A stretch of 42,590 nt of DNA from Methylorubrum rhodesianum (GCF_014199985.1 NZ_JACHOS010000028.1:1-42590), one strand, 5' to 3'. Positions 7,080-15,782 are shown, numbered from the stretch's first letter. Translations and numbers: made by a program. Notes: generated by a model from the sequence alone, not told the origin.

Positions 7080-9380
7080 ATGAGCACCTTCTACGTGAGT
7101 CCGGTCGGTTCCGGGAAGCAGGACGGGACCAGCTGGGCGAACGCCGCCTCGATCAACAAGCTGGCCGGTATCGTCGAATCGGCCGAGGCCGGCAGCACGG
7201 TGCTGCTCCGGGCCGATGCGGGCACTTACACCGTCTCGCAATCCATCAATCTGAGGGGCGGCGGCACAGGCGATCAGCCGATTACGATCCGCGGGGTCGA
7301 TGGGGCTGGGAACGACATGAAGGCCGTGTTCGTCGGCAACCGCGCCGAGGTGTACAGCCCGAGCGCGGCGCAGGGAACGGAGGTCTTCCGCCTCCTCGAT
7401 GGTGCGGATCACCTGACGTTCGAGAACATGAGCTTCCAGAACGTGAGCAACGCGTTCCGCCTCGCCGGCACCATCACCGACATCACCGTCGAGGACATGG
7501 CGGCCGCAAATGTCAGCCGGTTCATGGACAATCTCGTGACCGGTTCGGCGAAAGCCGCCAACGTGTCGGACCTGACGATCCGCGACGTCACCGTCGACGG
7601 TTTCGCCAAGGGCGTCGTCCGGCTGCAATACGACTCGCACGACGTCGTCATCGAGCGCGTCAGCGGCGACAGCCGGCACATCGACGGGGCCAACTTCGCG
7701 ATCGGCGTCGCCCTCGACGGCACGGTGCATGACGTCGTCATCCGCGACACGAGCATGGGCAACATCACCGATACGACGAACCGCTACCGCAACGGCGACG
7801 GCTTCGCGACGGAGGAGAACGTCTACAACGTGCGGTTCGAGAGAACCTACGCCTTCAACAACACCGATTCCGGCTACGATATCAAATCGAGCAGTACCGT
7901 ACTGGTCGATGCCGTCTCCGAGAACAACACCCGCAATTTCCGCTTCTGGGCCACCGATACCGCAGGCAGCGATCTCAAATCGATCAATCCTTACTATCAT
8001 GGTGGGTCGAGCACATCGTCGGGCGTGTGGCTCAATACGGGAGCCAAGGTGTCGATCGACGGCCTCACGCTCATCGAGGATGACGGCGTGGAGCCGCTCG
8101 TGGACCTGTACTACCCCAATGCGACGCTCAACCTGATCAATGCCGTCACCAACGCCTTGGCGGGCGCCACGCATCTCTCCGCCACGAGCGTCCTGAACGG
8201 CATCATCGTCTCACTCAAGGAGAAGCTCGAGAAGGACCTCACCCTCCTCGGTGACGACGCGAACAACCGGCTGGAGGGCGGCAACGGCAACGATCGCCTC
8301 GACGGCGGCGCCGGAGCCGACACGATGAGGGGCTTTCTCGGCAACGATACCTACGTCGTCGATCACGCCAAGGATATCGTCGTCGAGGATGCTGCGGGCG
8401 GCCACGACACGGTCCGCACCAGCCTGAGCCAGTACGCGCTGGCGGCCAACGTCGAAGACCTCGTCTACTCCGGCACGGGCCGCTTCACGGGCAACGGCAA
8501 CGACCTCGACAACCGCCTGACCGGCGGGGCAGGCAGCGACAAGCTCGACGGCAAGGGGGGCAACGACATCCTCGACGGGGGTGCGGGAGCCGATACGCTG
8601 ACTGGCGGGCTGGGCGACGACACCTTCCTCGTCGACGACGCCGGGGATGTCGTTGTCGAAGGCACAAGCATGGGCAACGACAGCGTGCTCACCCGCCTGT
8701 CGAGCTACACCTTGACCAAGAACGTCGAGAATCTGACTTATACCGGCACGGCCGCCTTCGCCGGCACCGGAAACACATCCGCCAACACGCTGACCGGCGG
8801 CGCGGGCAGCGACACACTCGACGGCGGCTCCGGCGCCGACCGGTTGGTCGGCGGTAAGGGCAACGACACCTACATGGTCGACAATACCGGCGACGCCGTG
8901 GTCGAGGCCGCCGGCGCCGGTACGGACACGATCGTGTCGCGGGTCAGCCTGACGCTGTCGGACAACGTCGAGAAGCTCACCCTGGCCACGACCGCCTCGA
9001 TCAACGGTACCGGCAATGGGCTCGACAACGTCATCGTCGGCAATGCCGGGCTCAACGTGCTCGACGGCGGGGCGGGCCACGACGTCCTGACGGGGCTCGG
9101 CAATATCGACACCTTCGTCTTCCGGGCCGGGCAGGCGGACGGAGACGTGGTCACGGACTTCACCGGAGCCGGCTCGGCCAAGGGCGACGTGCTGAAGTTC
9201 ATCGGCTACGGCAACGCGACCCTGACGCACAGCGCCGACCCAGCGCATCCGGATTGGTACGTCATCACGCCGGACGCGGCGCATGGCGGAGCGGCCGCCG
9301 CCGAGACAATCCAGATCTTGGGTGTGACCGATCTTGACCTGCTGATCGGCAAGGGACACAACGATATCCTCTTTGCCTGA
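7080..9380 (+). CDS. Beta-helix/RTX secreted calcium-binding protein (766 aa)
   Basis: Start ATG 7080 (GGTGAG just upstream); an in-frame TTG at 7065 would add five residues. Residues 1 to about 370 form a right-handed beta-helix starting STFYVSPVGSGKQDGTSWAN, with repeated strand-turn units and the signature YRNGDGFATE...GYDIKSS...NFRFW. From about residue 390 there are three units, each with two or three GGxGxDxLxG RTX nonapeptides followed by an NDTYVVD...VVE...DTVRTSLSSYTL...VENL...GTGN block. A C-terminal cassette follows (LNVLDGGAGHDVLTGLG, FVFRAGQADGDVVTDF) and ends HNDILFA. RTX units bind calcium outside the cell. There is no N-terminal signal peptide, as expected for type I secretion through a C-terminal signal. 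The architecture recalls the A- and R-modules of AlgE C5-epimerases, but I see no DPHE motif. Structural, lyase and epimerase roles all remain possible. Confidence 0.88.
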   Translation: MSTFYVSPVGSGKQDGTSWANAASINKLAGIVESAEAGSTVLLRADAGTYTVSQSINLRGGGTGDQPITIRGVDGAGNDMKAVFVGNRAEVYSPSAAQGTEVFRLLDGADHLTFENMSFQNVSNAFRLAGTITDITVEDMAAANVSRFMDNLVTGSAKAANVSDLTIRDVTVDGFAKGVVRLQYDSHDVVIERVSGDSRHIDGANFAIGVALDGTVHDVVIRDTSMGNITDTTNRYRNGDGFATEENVYNVRFERTYAFNNTDSGYDIKSSSTVLVDAVSENNTRNFRFWATDTAGSDLKSINPYYHGGSSTSSGVWLNTGAKVSIDGLTLIEDDGVEPLVDLYYPNATLNLINAVTNALAGATHLSATSVLNGIIVSLKEKLEKDLTLLGDDANNRLEGGNGNDRLDGGAGADTMRGFLGNDTYVVDHAKDIVVEDAAGGHDTVRTSLSQYALAANVEDLVYSGTGRFTGNGNDLDNRLTGGAGSDKLDGKGGNDILDGGAGADTLTGGLGDDTFLVDDAGDVVVEGTSMGNDSVLTRLSSYTLTKNVENLTYTGTAAFAGTGNTSANTLTGGAGSDTLDGGSGADRLVGGKGNDTYMVDNTGDAVVEAAGAGTDTIVSRVSLTLSDNVEKLTLATTASINGTGNGLDNVIVGNAGLNVLDGGAGHDVLTGLGNIDTFVFRAGQADGDVVTDFTGAGSAKGDVLKFIGYGNATLTHSADPAHPDWYVITPDAAHGGAAAAETIQILGVTDLDLLIGKGHNDILFA
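8250..9038 (+). repeat. Three tandem RTX-containing units in the 766-aa protein
   Basis: Three units of about 80-92 codons run from GDDANNRLEGG to VIVGNAG. Each begins with RTX nonapeptides and ends with a GTGN(x)LDN motif. The last two units and the following cassette closely match the last units of the giant protein. Confidence 0.85.
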
Positions 9381-9404
9381 CCTGACCTGACCTGACCTGA
9401 CCTG
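9376..9404. repeat. CCTGA pentanucleotide tandem repeat spanning the RTX stop codon
   Basis: Five perfect copies of CCTGA (9376-9400) are followed by CCTG. The first copy supplies the TGA stop of the RTX gene (9378-9380). Because the unit is five bases long, the array puts TGA in all three forward frames. Confidence 0.95.
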
Positions 9405-9408
9405 TCCG

Positions 9409-9452
9409 CCGCCCGCCCTCGCTCGGCCGGCCTGATGCCATCGGGTGGGCGG
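9409..9452. terminator. Possible hairpin between convergent RTX and epimerase genes
   Basis: CCGCCCGCCC (9409-9418) can pair with GGGTGGGCGG (9443-9452) with one G-U pair. A second perfect 7-bp hairpin, CGTTCGG-TCCGGT-CCGAACG, lies at 9494-9513. The two genes converge here, so terminators are expected. No T-run follows either hairpin, which keeps the call tentative. Confidence 0.4.
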
Positions 9453-9545
9453 AGCGCGATCATCGTCGTGTCACGCAGTCCTTCGGCGAACCCCGTTCGG
9501 TCCGGTCCGAACGCTCGTCCCGGGTCCGGTCGTTGCGGCGGGGAT

Positions 9546-10517
9546 TTACCGGGCGTAGCTCCGATACCACTCGACGAATTTCGGAAGGCCGGTCGCCAAG
9601 GTCGTCTTCGGCTCGTATCCGATCAGCGCGCGGATCTTCGTGATGTCCGCCCAAGTAGCGACGACGTCCCCCGGCTGCATCGGCCGCAGGATCATCCTGG
9701 CTTCTCGGCCGACGGCCTCCTCGATGTGCCTTACGAAATCGAGGAGCCGCTCCGGACGATCGTTTCCGATGTTGAGGATGTTGTTCACCCCCCGCTCAGG
9801 CGGCCTGTCGAGCACGCCGACGACGCCGTCGACGACATCGTCGATATAGGTGAAGTCGCGCTCCATGTTGCCTTCGCCGAAGATCTCGATCGGCTCGCCG
9901 CGCAGGATCTTCTGGGTGAAGGAGTAATACGCCATGTCCGGCCGGCCGGCCGGACCGTAGACCGTGAAGAAGCGCAATCCCGATTGCGGGATGCCGTAGA
10001 GATGCCCGTAGGTCGAACTTATCAGTTCGCAGGCCCGCTTGGTCGCCGCATAGAGTGACACCGGTTCGTCGACGCGATCCGATTCCCGGAAGGCGACGCC
10101 GGAGGCTGGCCGGTGCCCGTAGACGGAACTCGACGAGGCATAGACCAAGTGCTCGAAGTCGGGGGCGTGCCGGCACGCTTCGAGTACCGAGAGATGGCCG
10201 GCCAAATTGGATTTCTCGTACTCGAACGGCTTCTCGAGCGAGTACCGGACGCCCGCCTGGGCGCCGAGATGCACGACGTGACGGATGCCGTGCTCGCGCA
10301 CTACCCGCGACATTCCCTCGGCGTCCGCGAAATCCATGCGGACGAGGGTGAAGCCCGGCAGGGGCTCGAGGCTCGAGATCCGGTGCTCCTTGAGCGCCGG
10401 ATCGTAATAGGCGTTGAAGTTGTCGACACCGACGACCGCGTCACCCGCGTGGAGGAGCCGATGCGCGACATGCGAGCCGACGAAGCCGGCCACACCCGTG
10501 ACGAGAACCGTTCTCAT
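9546..10517 (-). CDS. NAD-dependent sugar epimerase, UDP-glucuronate 4-epimerase type
   Basis: 323 residues, the usual length for short-chain extended NDP-sugar epimerases. The N-terminus VLVTGVAGFVGSHVAHRLL is the NAD-binding GxxGxxG fold. The family motifs VDNFNAYYDPALK, VHLGAQAGVRYS, YASSSSVYG and the catalytic SLYAATKRACE (YxxxK, about 160-164) are intact, followed by RFFTVYGPAGRPDMA and RDFTYIDD. NAYYDxxLKxxR and GPxGRPDMA are typical of UDP-glucuronate 4-epimerases (LspL/Cap1J-type), which make UDP-galacturonate. This fits the UDP-glucose dehydrogenase at the left edge. It is the last gene of a minus-strand run starting at 15782. UDP-glucose 4-epimerase is a less likely alternative. Confidence 0.88.
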   Translation of the reverse strand: MRTVLVTGVAGFVGSHVAHRLLHAGDAVVGVDNFNAYYDPALKEHRISSLEPLPGFTLVRMDFADAEGMSRVVREHGIRHVVHLGAQAGVRYSLEKPFEYEKSNLAGHLSVLEACRHAPDFEHLVYASSSSVYGHRPASGVAFRESDRVDEPVSLYAATKRACELISSTYGHLYGIPQSGLRFFTVYGPAGRPDMAYYSFTQKILRGEPIEIFGEGNMERDFTYIDDVVDGVVGVLDRPPERGVNNILNIGNDRPERLLDFVRHIEEAVGREARMILRPMQPGDVVATWADITKIRALIGYEPKTTLATGLPKFVEWYRSYAR

Positions 10518-10625
10518 GGCTTGCGTTCTTCTTCGATCAAATGGGTAAACAGGAACCGGCTCGGCTCCGGCGGGCGTCGTGCCGCCGCTGACCGGCGGCG
10601 CATCCGCCGGCGATCTGGCGTGACG

Positions 10626-11321
10626 TCAGGTCGGCGCAACATCCAACCCTCGGTGCGATCCGGTACTCCCGTCGCGGCTCGCGGCGAATTTCGCGTAGGG
10701 GCGGGGATCGACCTGATTGTTGATGTAGCCCTCCGATCCGTGCTGCGAGATCACGACCGCCGGGTTGCCGCCGACAGCGGTGTGAGCCTCGACGTCCCGC
10801 GTGACCAGCGCGCGCGCGCCGACGGCCGCATCGTCGCCGATATGGATGCCGCCCGTGGCCATCGCCCCCGCACCGAAAAATACGCGATCTCCGACGGTGG
10901 GCGCGCCGGGGCGCTTCCCGCGGTTCATCATGCCGAGCACCGTGCCGTGGGTCATGTTGACGTTGCTGCCGATCACCGCGTCCCCATGGACGTAGATGCC
11001 GCCGAAGCGGTTGATGAAGAGGCCGGGACCGATGACCGTGTATTCCGGGATCGCGATGCCGTACTTGACGCGCAGGCGGAGCAGGATGAGTTTCGCGGGA
11101 ATATAGAGAGAGTATCTCGTCCATTTCTTGTACAGGAGCAGCCCGCACAATCTGATCCAAACGGTGCATTTAAAGCCGGGCGAGAAGAGATAATGTTTGA
11201 GAAAGTTCTTCGGGCTCGGCCTACCGCTGTACCGCCGTAGATCAGAAGAGAGCAGGAAAATCAGCTCCTGGACGGAGCGCGGGCAGCCTCGGAAATGTCG
11301 CAGCTCGGAGGAGTCTGTCAT
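10626..11321 (-). CDS. Hexapeptide-repeat acetyltransferase (serine acetyltransferase-like, LbH fold)
   Basis: 231 residues from ATG 11321 (MTDSSELRHFRG); a longer frame to 11420 has non-coding character. After an alpha-helical N-terminal part, the sequence from about residue 110 shows left-handed beta-helix hexapeptides: IGPGLFINRFGGIYVHGDAV, IGSNVNMTHGTVLG (His of the active-site region), PTVGDRVFFGAGAMATGGIH, IGDDAAVGARALVTRDV, then AVGGNPAVV. This is the pattern of serine acetyltransferase-like EPS acetyltransferases, which take acetyl groups from acetyl-CoA in the cytoplasm. Its position between the epimerase and the polymerase suggests it acetylates a sugar of the repeat unit rather than making O-acetylserine. 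Confidence 0.82.
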   Translation of the reverse strand: MTDSSELRHFRGCPRSVQELIFLLSSDLRRYSGRPSPKNFLKHYLFSPGFKCTVWIRLCGLLLYKKWTRYSLYIPAKLILLRLRVKYGIAIPEYTVIGPGLFINRFGGIYVHGDAVIGSNVNMTHGTVLGMMNRGKRPGAPTVGDRVFFGAGAMATGGIHIGDDAAVGARALVTRDVEAHTAVGGNPAVVISQHGSEGYINNQVDPRPYAKFAASRDGSTGSHRGLDVAPT

Positions 11322-11732
11322 GTCAGAGCCAAGCGCTCCTGTCGGGTTTCGGCACTGGGAGGCAGGAACGGTTCGGATGCAGCCACGGTCCTGCCCGGTG
11401 CGCTCCGCCGGGTGCAGCAAGTTCCGTGCAAGATCTCCTGCGCCTCTTTGCAGACGGCGGCTGATCCGGTTTCCGCTTGATCAGAGCGGGAACCGGATCA
11501 GCAAGCCCGCGCGGCGCTTGAGCGAAGCCGACATCCCGAAGGGGGCAGCCGAATATCGTATGACATCGCAGAGCAGGCTGCAAATCCCGGAACAGGTTCT
11601 CGACGGCAGCGGCGATGTCTCGGTCCATCCCGGCGCGTCGGGTGCCCGAGATGTCGATGAAGCCCGCCTGCACCAGCCCGACCGCCATGCGGCGGTGGCG
11701 AGACGATGCGCGCCGGAGTTGGTCCGTTGTGG
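11322..11732. other. 410-base gap in the minus-strand EPS run
   Basis: No convincing gene. Frames are open on both strands, as expected at this GC content. The longest on the minus strand (to 11688, starting MAVGLVQAGFIDISG) has a plausible first half but ends in an Arg/Pro/Ser-rich part overlapping the acetyltransferase start, so I do not call it. The gap may contain an independent promoter for the acetyltransferase and epimerase genes. Confidence 0.4.
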
Positions 11733-11993
11733 TCAGTCCGCCAGGGTCGTCTTAGCTCGCGCCATCCCACGTGCGGCCGCCCGCCGACGACGGGTGCGGC
11801 GCAGGTTCACGGCGAATGCAACGGCACCGGCGATCGCGCTGGCGCCGAGGGAGGCGCTCAGCAGCGCGATGACGATGCCGTGGCTCCACAGAGCGGCTGC
11901 GATCAACGGAAACGTCACCACGCCGCAGAGAAGATAAAGCAACATCGTGTCGTCCCGCCATACGGCCATTCGCGCAGAACGGCGTCGAAGCAT
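11733..11993 (-). CDS. Small two-span membrane protein, possibly of the ExoX/SyrA EPS-repressor type
   Basis: The open frame reaches 12095. The start taken is ATG 11993 (MLRRRSARMAVWRDD), with other ATGs at 11969 and 11945; none has a good ribosome binding site. The protein has two hydrophobic segments, MLLYLLCGVVTFPLIAAALW and GIVIALLSASLGASAIAGAV, followed by a very basic stretch (NLRRTRRRRAAARG). Size and layout resemble small inner-membrane EPS-production repressors (ExoX/SyrA) found in rhizobial EPS loci, but this is a resemblance of shape, not of clear motifs. It lies between the polymerase and acetyltransferase genes. Confidence 0.45.
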   Translation of the reverse strand: MLRRRSARMAVWRDDTMLLYLLCGVVTFPLIAAALWSHGIVIALLSASLGASAIAGAVAFAVNLRRTRRRRAAARGMARAKTTLAD

Positions 11994-12210
11994 CTGGTTG
12001 TAGACGGGTATGGTGTAGGAAGTCTTCCATGCCACGTCCGGCACTGCGACGGCGTGCCGGGAAGTCGGGGGTTTCCCGCCCCTCGCACCGCCCACGCTGC
12101 GCCATCGTAAGGGGCGACGACGCGACCATCATTCGGGATATTGTGAGGCATCCGACGCCGGAGGCGGACGCTCTGACGGTGGACGAGCTCGATGCGAAGA
12201 GGGCGAGGCG

Positions 12211-13602
12211 TTACCGGGCTGCGATGTCTGGGGCGCCGTATTCCGAGGGGTTCGGGAGGCGCCGCCCCATCGGGGCCGATCCGAGCGGGCCGAGGCTCCG
12301 GCGTGCCGATGCGGCATGCAGATACCAGCTGTGTCCGAGCAGGATGCCGAACAGCAGATTTCCCTCCACCTGCCAGAGCGGCATGGTGGCAAAATTCAGT
12401 AGGAGGAAACTCGTCGACGCGTATACCGCGAGCGTCCGCTCGGGCCCGCGCGAGGCGATGCCTCTGGCGACGTAATCCGCGAACACGATGCAGAGGCCGA
12501 TCAGGCCGAGCAGTCCGTCCTCGTAGAGGATCGAGACGAAGGTGTTGTGCGCGTAAATGACGAAGACACCCTGCCATGCGTCCGGCCCGAAGCCGAACAG
12601 GGTGGCCCAGACGTCGCCGCGCAGCCACGCGGTCAGATAGGCCGACCAGATATAGGCCCTGCCCGAGAAGAGCTGCTGCTCGTCACGCGTGAAGTATTCC
12701 GGCGGCTTGATCAGGCTCGCCCCCTTCGACAGGGCGGTCGCGATGTCCTGGAGGCGATCGGCCGCCAGGAGCACGAGCACCGAGCCCGCCGCTGCGACGA
12801 TCAGCAGTGCGATGACGAGCGCGGCAGGCCGCTGGTCGCGGCGGATCGGTGCGGTCGACGTTGTCATCAGGTAGCAGATCAGGATCGGGATGACCGCGAG
12901 CATCGCCGTCCGATAATTGGCGAGGACCAGACCGACCAGGCCGATCATCAGACAGAGCAGGCTGCTCACGGAGGGGCGCCGCAGGAACACCGCCGCGAAC
13001 AGGAACGTCACTAGCATGATCGAGAACGCGGCCTCGTGCGCGAAACCGCCTATGAAGCTGCCCGAGCCGTCCAACTCTGACATCTTCTTGAGCCCGATCG
13101 CCACCGAGATCCACTGCTCCACGACCGGCAGGAAGAACGACGTCGCCACGACCTTCATCGTGGTCTCGACACCGGCGGTGCGGATGGCGTGATAGGTCAG
13201 GTTGGCGATGCAGAGCAGATAGCTGAGCTTGATCACGGCGTTGATGCCGCCGGCCGCGCGTCCGTTCACGCCCGCGCTCAGGACGATCGCGAGCAAGAAG
13301 ACGAGGAAGGCCCAGGCATAGCGGTGGAAGAGGGCGCGCGGGCCGAGCAGCACGACCGTCAGCGCGATCACAGCGCATGAGCCGATCGCGTTGATCGACA
13401 ATCCGCCGACCGACGGCGGGAAGGTAATCGGGTGCCAGGCGGACAGGACGTAGCGGAACCAGAACGCGAACGCCAAGGCGCGCACGTAGTTGTTGCGCAC
13501 GAAGAGGCAGACGGCGAGCAGAAGGGCTCCGGACAGGCCCGTTGTCCCAATCAGGATCGGGGCCGGCATCGGGGGGACGGGAATGGCGACGGCTGGGGCC
13601 AT
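12211..13602 (-). CDS. O-antigen ligase/Wzy-type EPS polymerase (multi-span membrane protein)
   Basis: 463 residues from ATG 13602, chosen because GAGG lies about 7 bases upstream and membrane character begins there. The open frame continues to 14133, but that part is Arg-rich and overlaps the acyltransferase gene, so it is a shadow. About ten to twelve hydrophobic segments are visible. A large loop at about 290-360 contains KPPEYFTRDEQQLFSGRAYI, with the RxxxW-like RAYIWSAYL, and is followed by GFGPDAWQGVFVIYAHNTFV. GxGPD...HNxFV is the typical WaaL/Wzy (O-antigen ligase superfamily) signature. It probably polymerises lipid-linked repeat units at the periplasmic face. It lies 116 bases downstream of the acyltransferase gene. 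Confidence 0.87.
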   Translation of the reverse strand: MAPAVAIPVPPMPAPILIGTTGLSGALLLAVCLFVRNNYVRALAFAFWFRYVLSAWHPITFPPSVGGLSINAIGSCAVIALTVVLLGPRALFHRYAWAFLVFLLAIVLSAGVNGRAAGGINAVIKLSYLLCIANLTYHAIRTAGVETTMKVVATSFFLPVVEQWISVAIGLKKMSELDGSGSFIGGFAHEAAFSIMLVTFLFAAVFLRRPSVSSLLCLMIGLVGLVLANYRTAMLAVIPILICYLMTTSTAPIRRDQRPAALVIALLIVAAAGSVLVLLAADRLQDIATALSKGASLIKPPEYFTRDEQQLFSGRAYIWSAYLTAWLRGDVWATLFGFGPDAWQGVFVIYAHNTFVSILYEDGLLGLIGLCIVFADYVARGIASRGPERTLAVYASTSFLLLNFATMPLWQVEGNLLFGILLGHSWYLHAASARRSLGPLGSAPMGRRLPNPSEYGAPDIAAR

Positions 13603-13718
13603 CGGAGCCTCGAAGGGGATCGTCGGTTCGCAACCCTGAGAGGCGACCGCCCGAATCGGACGCTCGCACCAGGAGATCGTCGCGCCGCGCCGGTCGACGG
13701 CGCGGCGCGAGGGACGCC

Positions 13719-14801
13719 TTATCCGGTGGCGCCGGACCCGCGCAGACGGACGGTCGGACCGGCCTTCGGCACCGCCGGTCCGGATCTCGCCAGCCTCACG
13801 CCGAACAGGCGCAAGACCGGCTTCTCGACCGCGATGAAGAACAGCAGGCCGCCCGCGAGGCCGGCGAACAGCCCGGCCGGGACAAGGAGGGATAGCGGCT
13901 GCGCATCGGTGAACAAACGCTTGGCGAGCACGTTCACGGCCGCTATACAGTATATGTGCCCAAGATAGATCGAGTAGGACGCATTGCCGAGGCCTTCGAG
14001 CGCCTTCCAATGCGGTAGCCGCCGTTCGGCCCGCAGTCCGACAGCAACGAGAGCCGTGCTGCCGATGATCATGGACGCGCCGGCGAGTTCCGCCCCACGG
14101 GTCCCGCGCTCGAGCAGGAACCCGCCCAGGCAACCTAGCACGGCCAGCGCGAGGAGGAGCGGGGCGGCCCTATCGGGCATTCTGTCCCAAACGTCGTTGA
14201 GCCGGAGCAGGCCGAGCCAGGCGCCCGCGCAAAAGGCCAGCAGCATGTAGTTGCTGTAGGTGTCGAGCAGGACCGCCCGCGGCTCGAAGAGCAACCCGAG
14301 GATGACGAATGCCGCGAAGGTTAGGCTGATCGCCGTCACTCGGCGCAGCGCTGTGGTGAAGAACAGCATCGCGAAGACAAGATAAAAGAACATCTCGTAG
14401 TTGAGTGTCCATCCGAGCTTCAGCAGCGGCGCCGTGTCTCCGCTTGGCGAGACGTGCGGCACGAACAGCAGCGACAGAATGAAGTGGTCGAGCGAGAAGA
14501 CCGACGTCTTGAAGATGCTCGGTGCGCTGATCGCCAGGGCCGCGGTCGCGAAGGTCGCGATCCAGTAGAGCGGCACGATGCGCACGACGCGCCGCCGCAG
14601 GAAGTCGCGGCTGTCGAACCGGCCCGATCCGGTCACGAACACCATGACGAAGCCGCTGATGACGAAGAACAAGATCACGCCGAGCCGACCGACGCGGATC
14701 CAGTCGAAGTCGGGCGACTTCATCGGGTACTGCACCGAATGCGCGAGAAGGACCGCGAGCACGGCCAGTCCGCGCAGGTACTGGATCGACACTATCCGCA
14801 T
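13719..14801 (-). CDS. Acyltransferase family 3 membrane protein (EPS O-acylation)
   Basis: 360 residues from ATG 14801 (MRIVSIQYLRGLAVLAVLLA), with a GGAAG ribosome binding site; the open frame upstream is Arg-rich and not coding-like. Motifs of the AT3 family are present: QYLRGLAVLAVLLAHS (RGL...H, catalytic-type His), GRLGVILFFVISGFVMV, RRRVVRIVPLYWIATF and GWTLNYEMFFYLVFA (W-LxxExxFY). There are about ten membrane spans, the usual number. Such proteins transfer acyl groups (often acetyl or succinyl) to sugars across the inner membrane. It is part of the minus-strand run with the polymerase, so an EPS decoration role is likely. Confidence 0.9.
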   Translation of the reverse strand: MRIVSIQYLRGLAVLAVLLAHSVQYPMKSPDFDWIRVGRLGVILFFVISGFVMVFVTGSGRFDSRDFLRRRVVRIVPLYWIATFATAALAISAPSIFKTSVFSLDHFILSLLFVPHVSPSGDTAPLLKLGWTLNYEMFFYLVFAMLFFTTALRRVTAISLTFAAFVILGLLFEPRAVLLDTYSNYMLLAFCAGAWLGLLRLNDVWDRMPDRAAPLLLALAVLGCLGGFLLERGTRGAELAGASMIIGSTALVAVGLRAERRLPHWKALEGLGNASYSIYLGHIYCIAAVNVLAKRLFTDAQPLSLLVPAGLFAGLAGGLLFFIAVEKPVLRLFGVRLARSGPAVPKAGPTVRLRGSGATG

Positions 14802-14954
14802 GGGGCCGCTTCCGACGCTCCGCTTTATCGGATGCAGCAAGCCTCGACGGCCCCGCCGCGCCCTGGAGAGCCGCCACGATGCACGTGCCGCGCCAAGACG
14901 GGGCCGGCGCAATCGTCGGGGCCGCCTCGGACCGCACGGGTCAGGCCCGGTGGC

Positions 14955-15782
14955 TCAGCGGACCACCCGGAGGAGTCGGCCGGTCCGCTCGCATCCATTG
15001 TCGAGAAGCTTCTCGACCGTGCGCTCCTGGTGCGGGGCGGCCAGCAGGAGCATGCCGTCGTCCGCGACGGAGCCTTGCGGCGACGCCTCCTCTGAGACGA
15101 GCAGAGCCCCGACCCTGGAGAGGCCGGCGCCGGCAGGCGACGCGGAGGCGAGCAACGTGAAGAGATTGCCGCGCTCGACATCCGTCCGCCCTATCCGGCG
15201 GGCGGTGAAATGCTCGCCCGCGACGATCATGGACTTCACGCCGCCGTCCCGATCGAGACCCGCCGCCTGCGCCCGGATCGATTGTAGGTAGCGGGGGCGG
15301 ATGCATTCCACATGGATATGAAGCTGGTCCTGGCTCCTGACGCGGTCGGCATTGACGGCCAGCCCGATAAAGGCGTTCGAGATCGCGAAACCGGCCCCTT
15401 CGGACACGAGCGGACGGGTTGCGAGCGCTTCCACCCAGAGGCTGCCATAGGAGGCTCCCTGCAGACGCGGATCCTCAAGGCCCGGGATGGCTTCCGCCGG
15501 CATGACGAGAAGATGCGTCCGGCTTCCCGGAACGCGTAGAACGACGTACGGCGTCGCTCCCTTTTCCCCGGTCCCGATGCGCAGGCAGGGAAACGTCAGG
15601 GCGAAGCGCTTCGCCAGGATGCATCCTTCGACCACCGCCCGCAGCGAGGTCCGCGGCAGACCGGCACTGATCGCCCGCGGCAGCAGGGTACTGGCGAGGG
15701 CGGCCGCGATTACCGACAGGATGACAGCCCGCTTAGAGAGGCGGATCACGGCCTCGGCGATCGCCCGGTTGCGGCGGCCCAT
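14955..15782 (-). CDS. CDP-diacylglycerol diphosphatase-like protein (Cdh family)
   Basis: 275 residues. An N-terminal hydrophobic segment (VILSVIAAALASTLL, about 20-35) is an uncleaved signal anchor or signal peptide. The following domain shows the Cdh pattern: LRAVVEGCILAKRFALTFPC, then PYVVLRVPGSRTHLLVMPAE, IPGLEDPRLQ, FIGLAVNADRVRSQDQLHIH and ECIRP. SxDQLHIHxxCIRP is the HIT-like catalytic signature of CDP-diacylglycerol pyrophosphatase, which cleaves CDP-diacylglycerol to CMP and phosphatidate. Length is normal for the family. It is the first gene of the minus-strand EPS run, which is unusual. It may act on another nucleotide-linked substrate, such as a CDP- or UDP-activated EPS precursor, but this is inference. 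Confidence 0.82.
   Translation of the reverse strand: MGRRNRAIAEAVIRLSKRAVILSVIAAALASTLLPRAISAGLPRTSLRAVVEGCILAKRFALTFPCLRIGTGEKGATPYVVLRVPGSRTHLLVMPAEAIPGLEDPRLQGASYGSLWVEALATRPLVSEGAGFAISNAFIGLAVNADRVRSQDQLHIHVECIRPRYLQSIRAQAAGLDRDGGVKSMIVAGEHFTARRIGRTDVERGNLFTLLASASPAGAGLSRVGALLVSEEASPQGSVADDGMLLLAAPHQERTVEKLLDNGCERTGRLLRVVR

Noticed and set aside
7080..9380. Identification of the beta-helix RTX proteins as AlgE-type mannuronan C5-epimerases
   Set aside because: The modular layout is similar, but the DPHE catalytic motif was not found in either beta-helix domain and no alginate genes are nearby.
11323..11688. Minus-strand frame starting MAVGLVQAGFIDISG
   Set aside because: Only its first half looks protein-like; the second is Arg/Pro/Ser-rich and overlaps the acetyltransferase start region.
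13603..14133. N-terminal extension of the polymerase frame (about 177 codons)
   Set aside because: It is Arg/Ala/Pro-rich, lies antisense-in-frame-shadow over the acyltransferase gene and has no membrane segments. The polymerase starts well at 13602.
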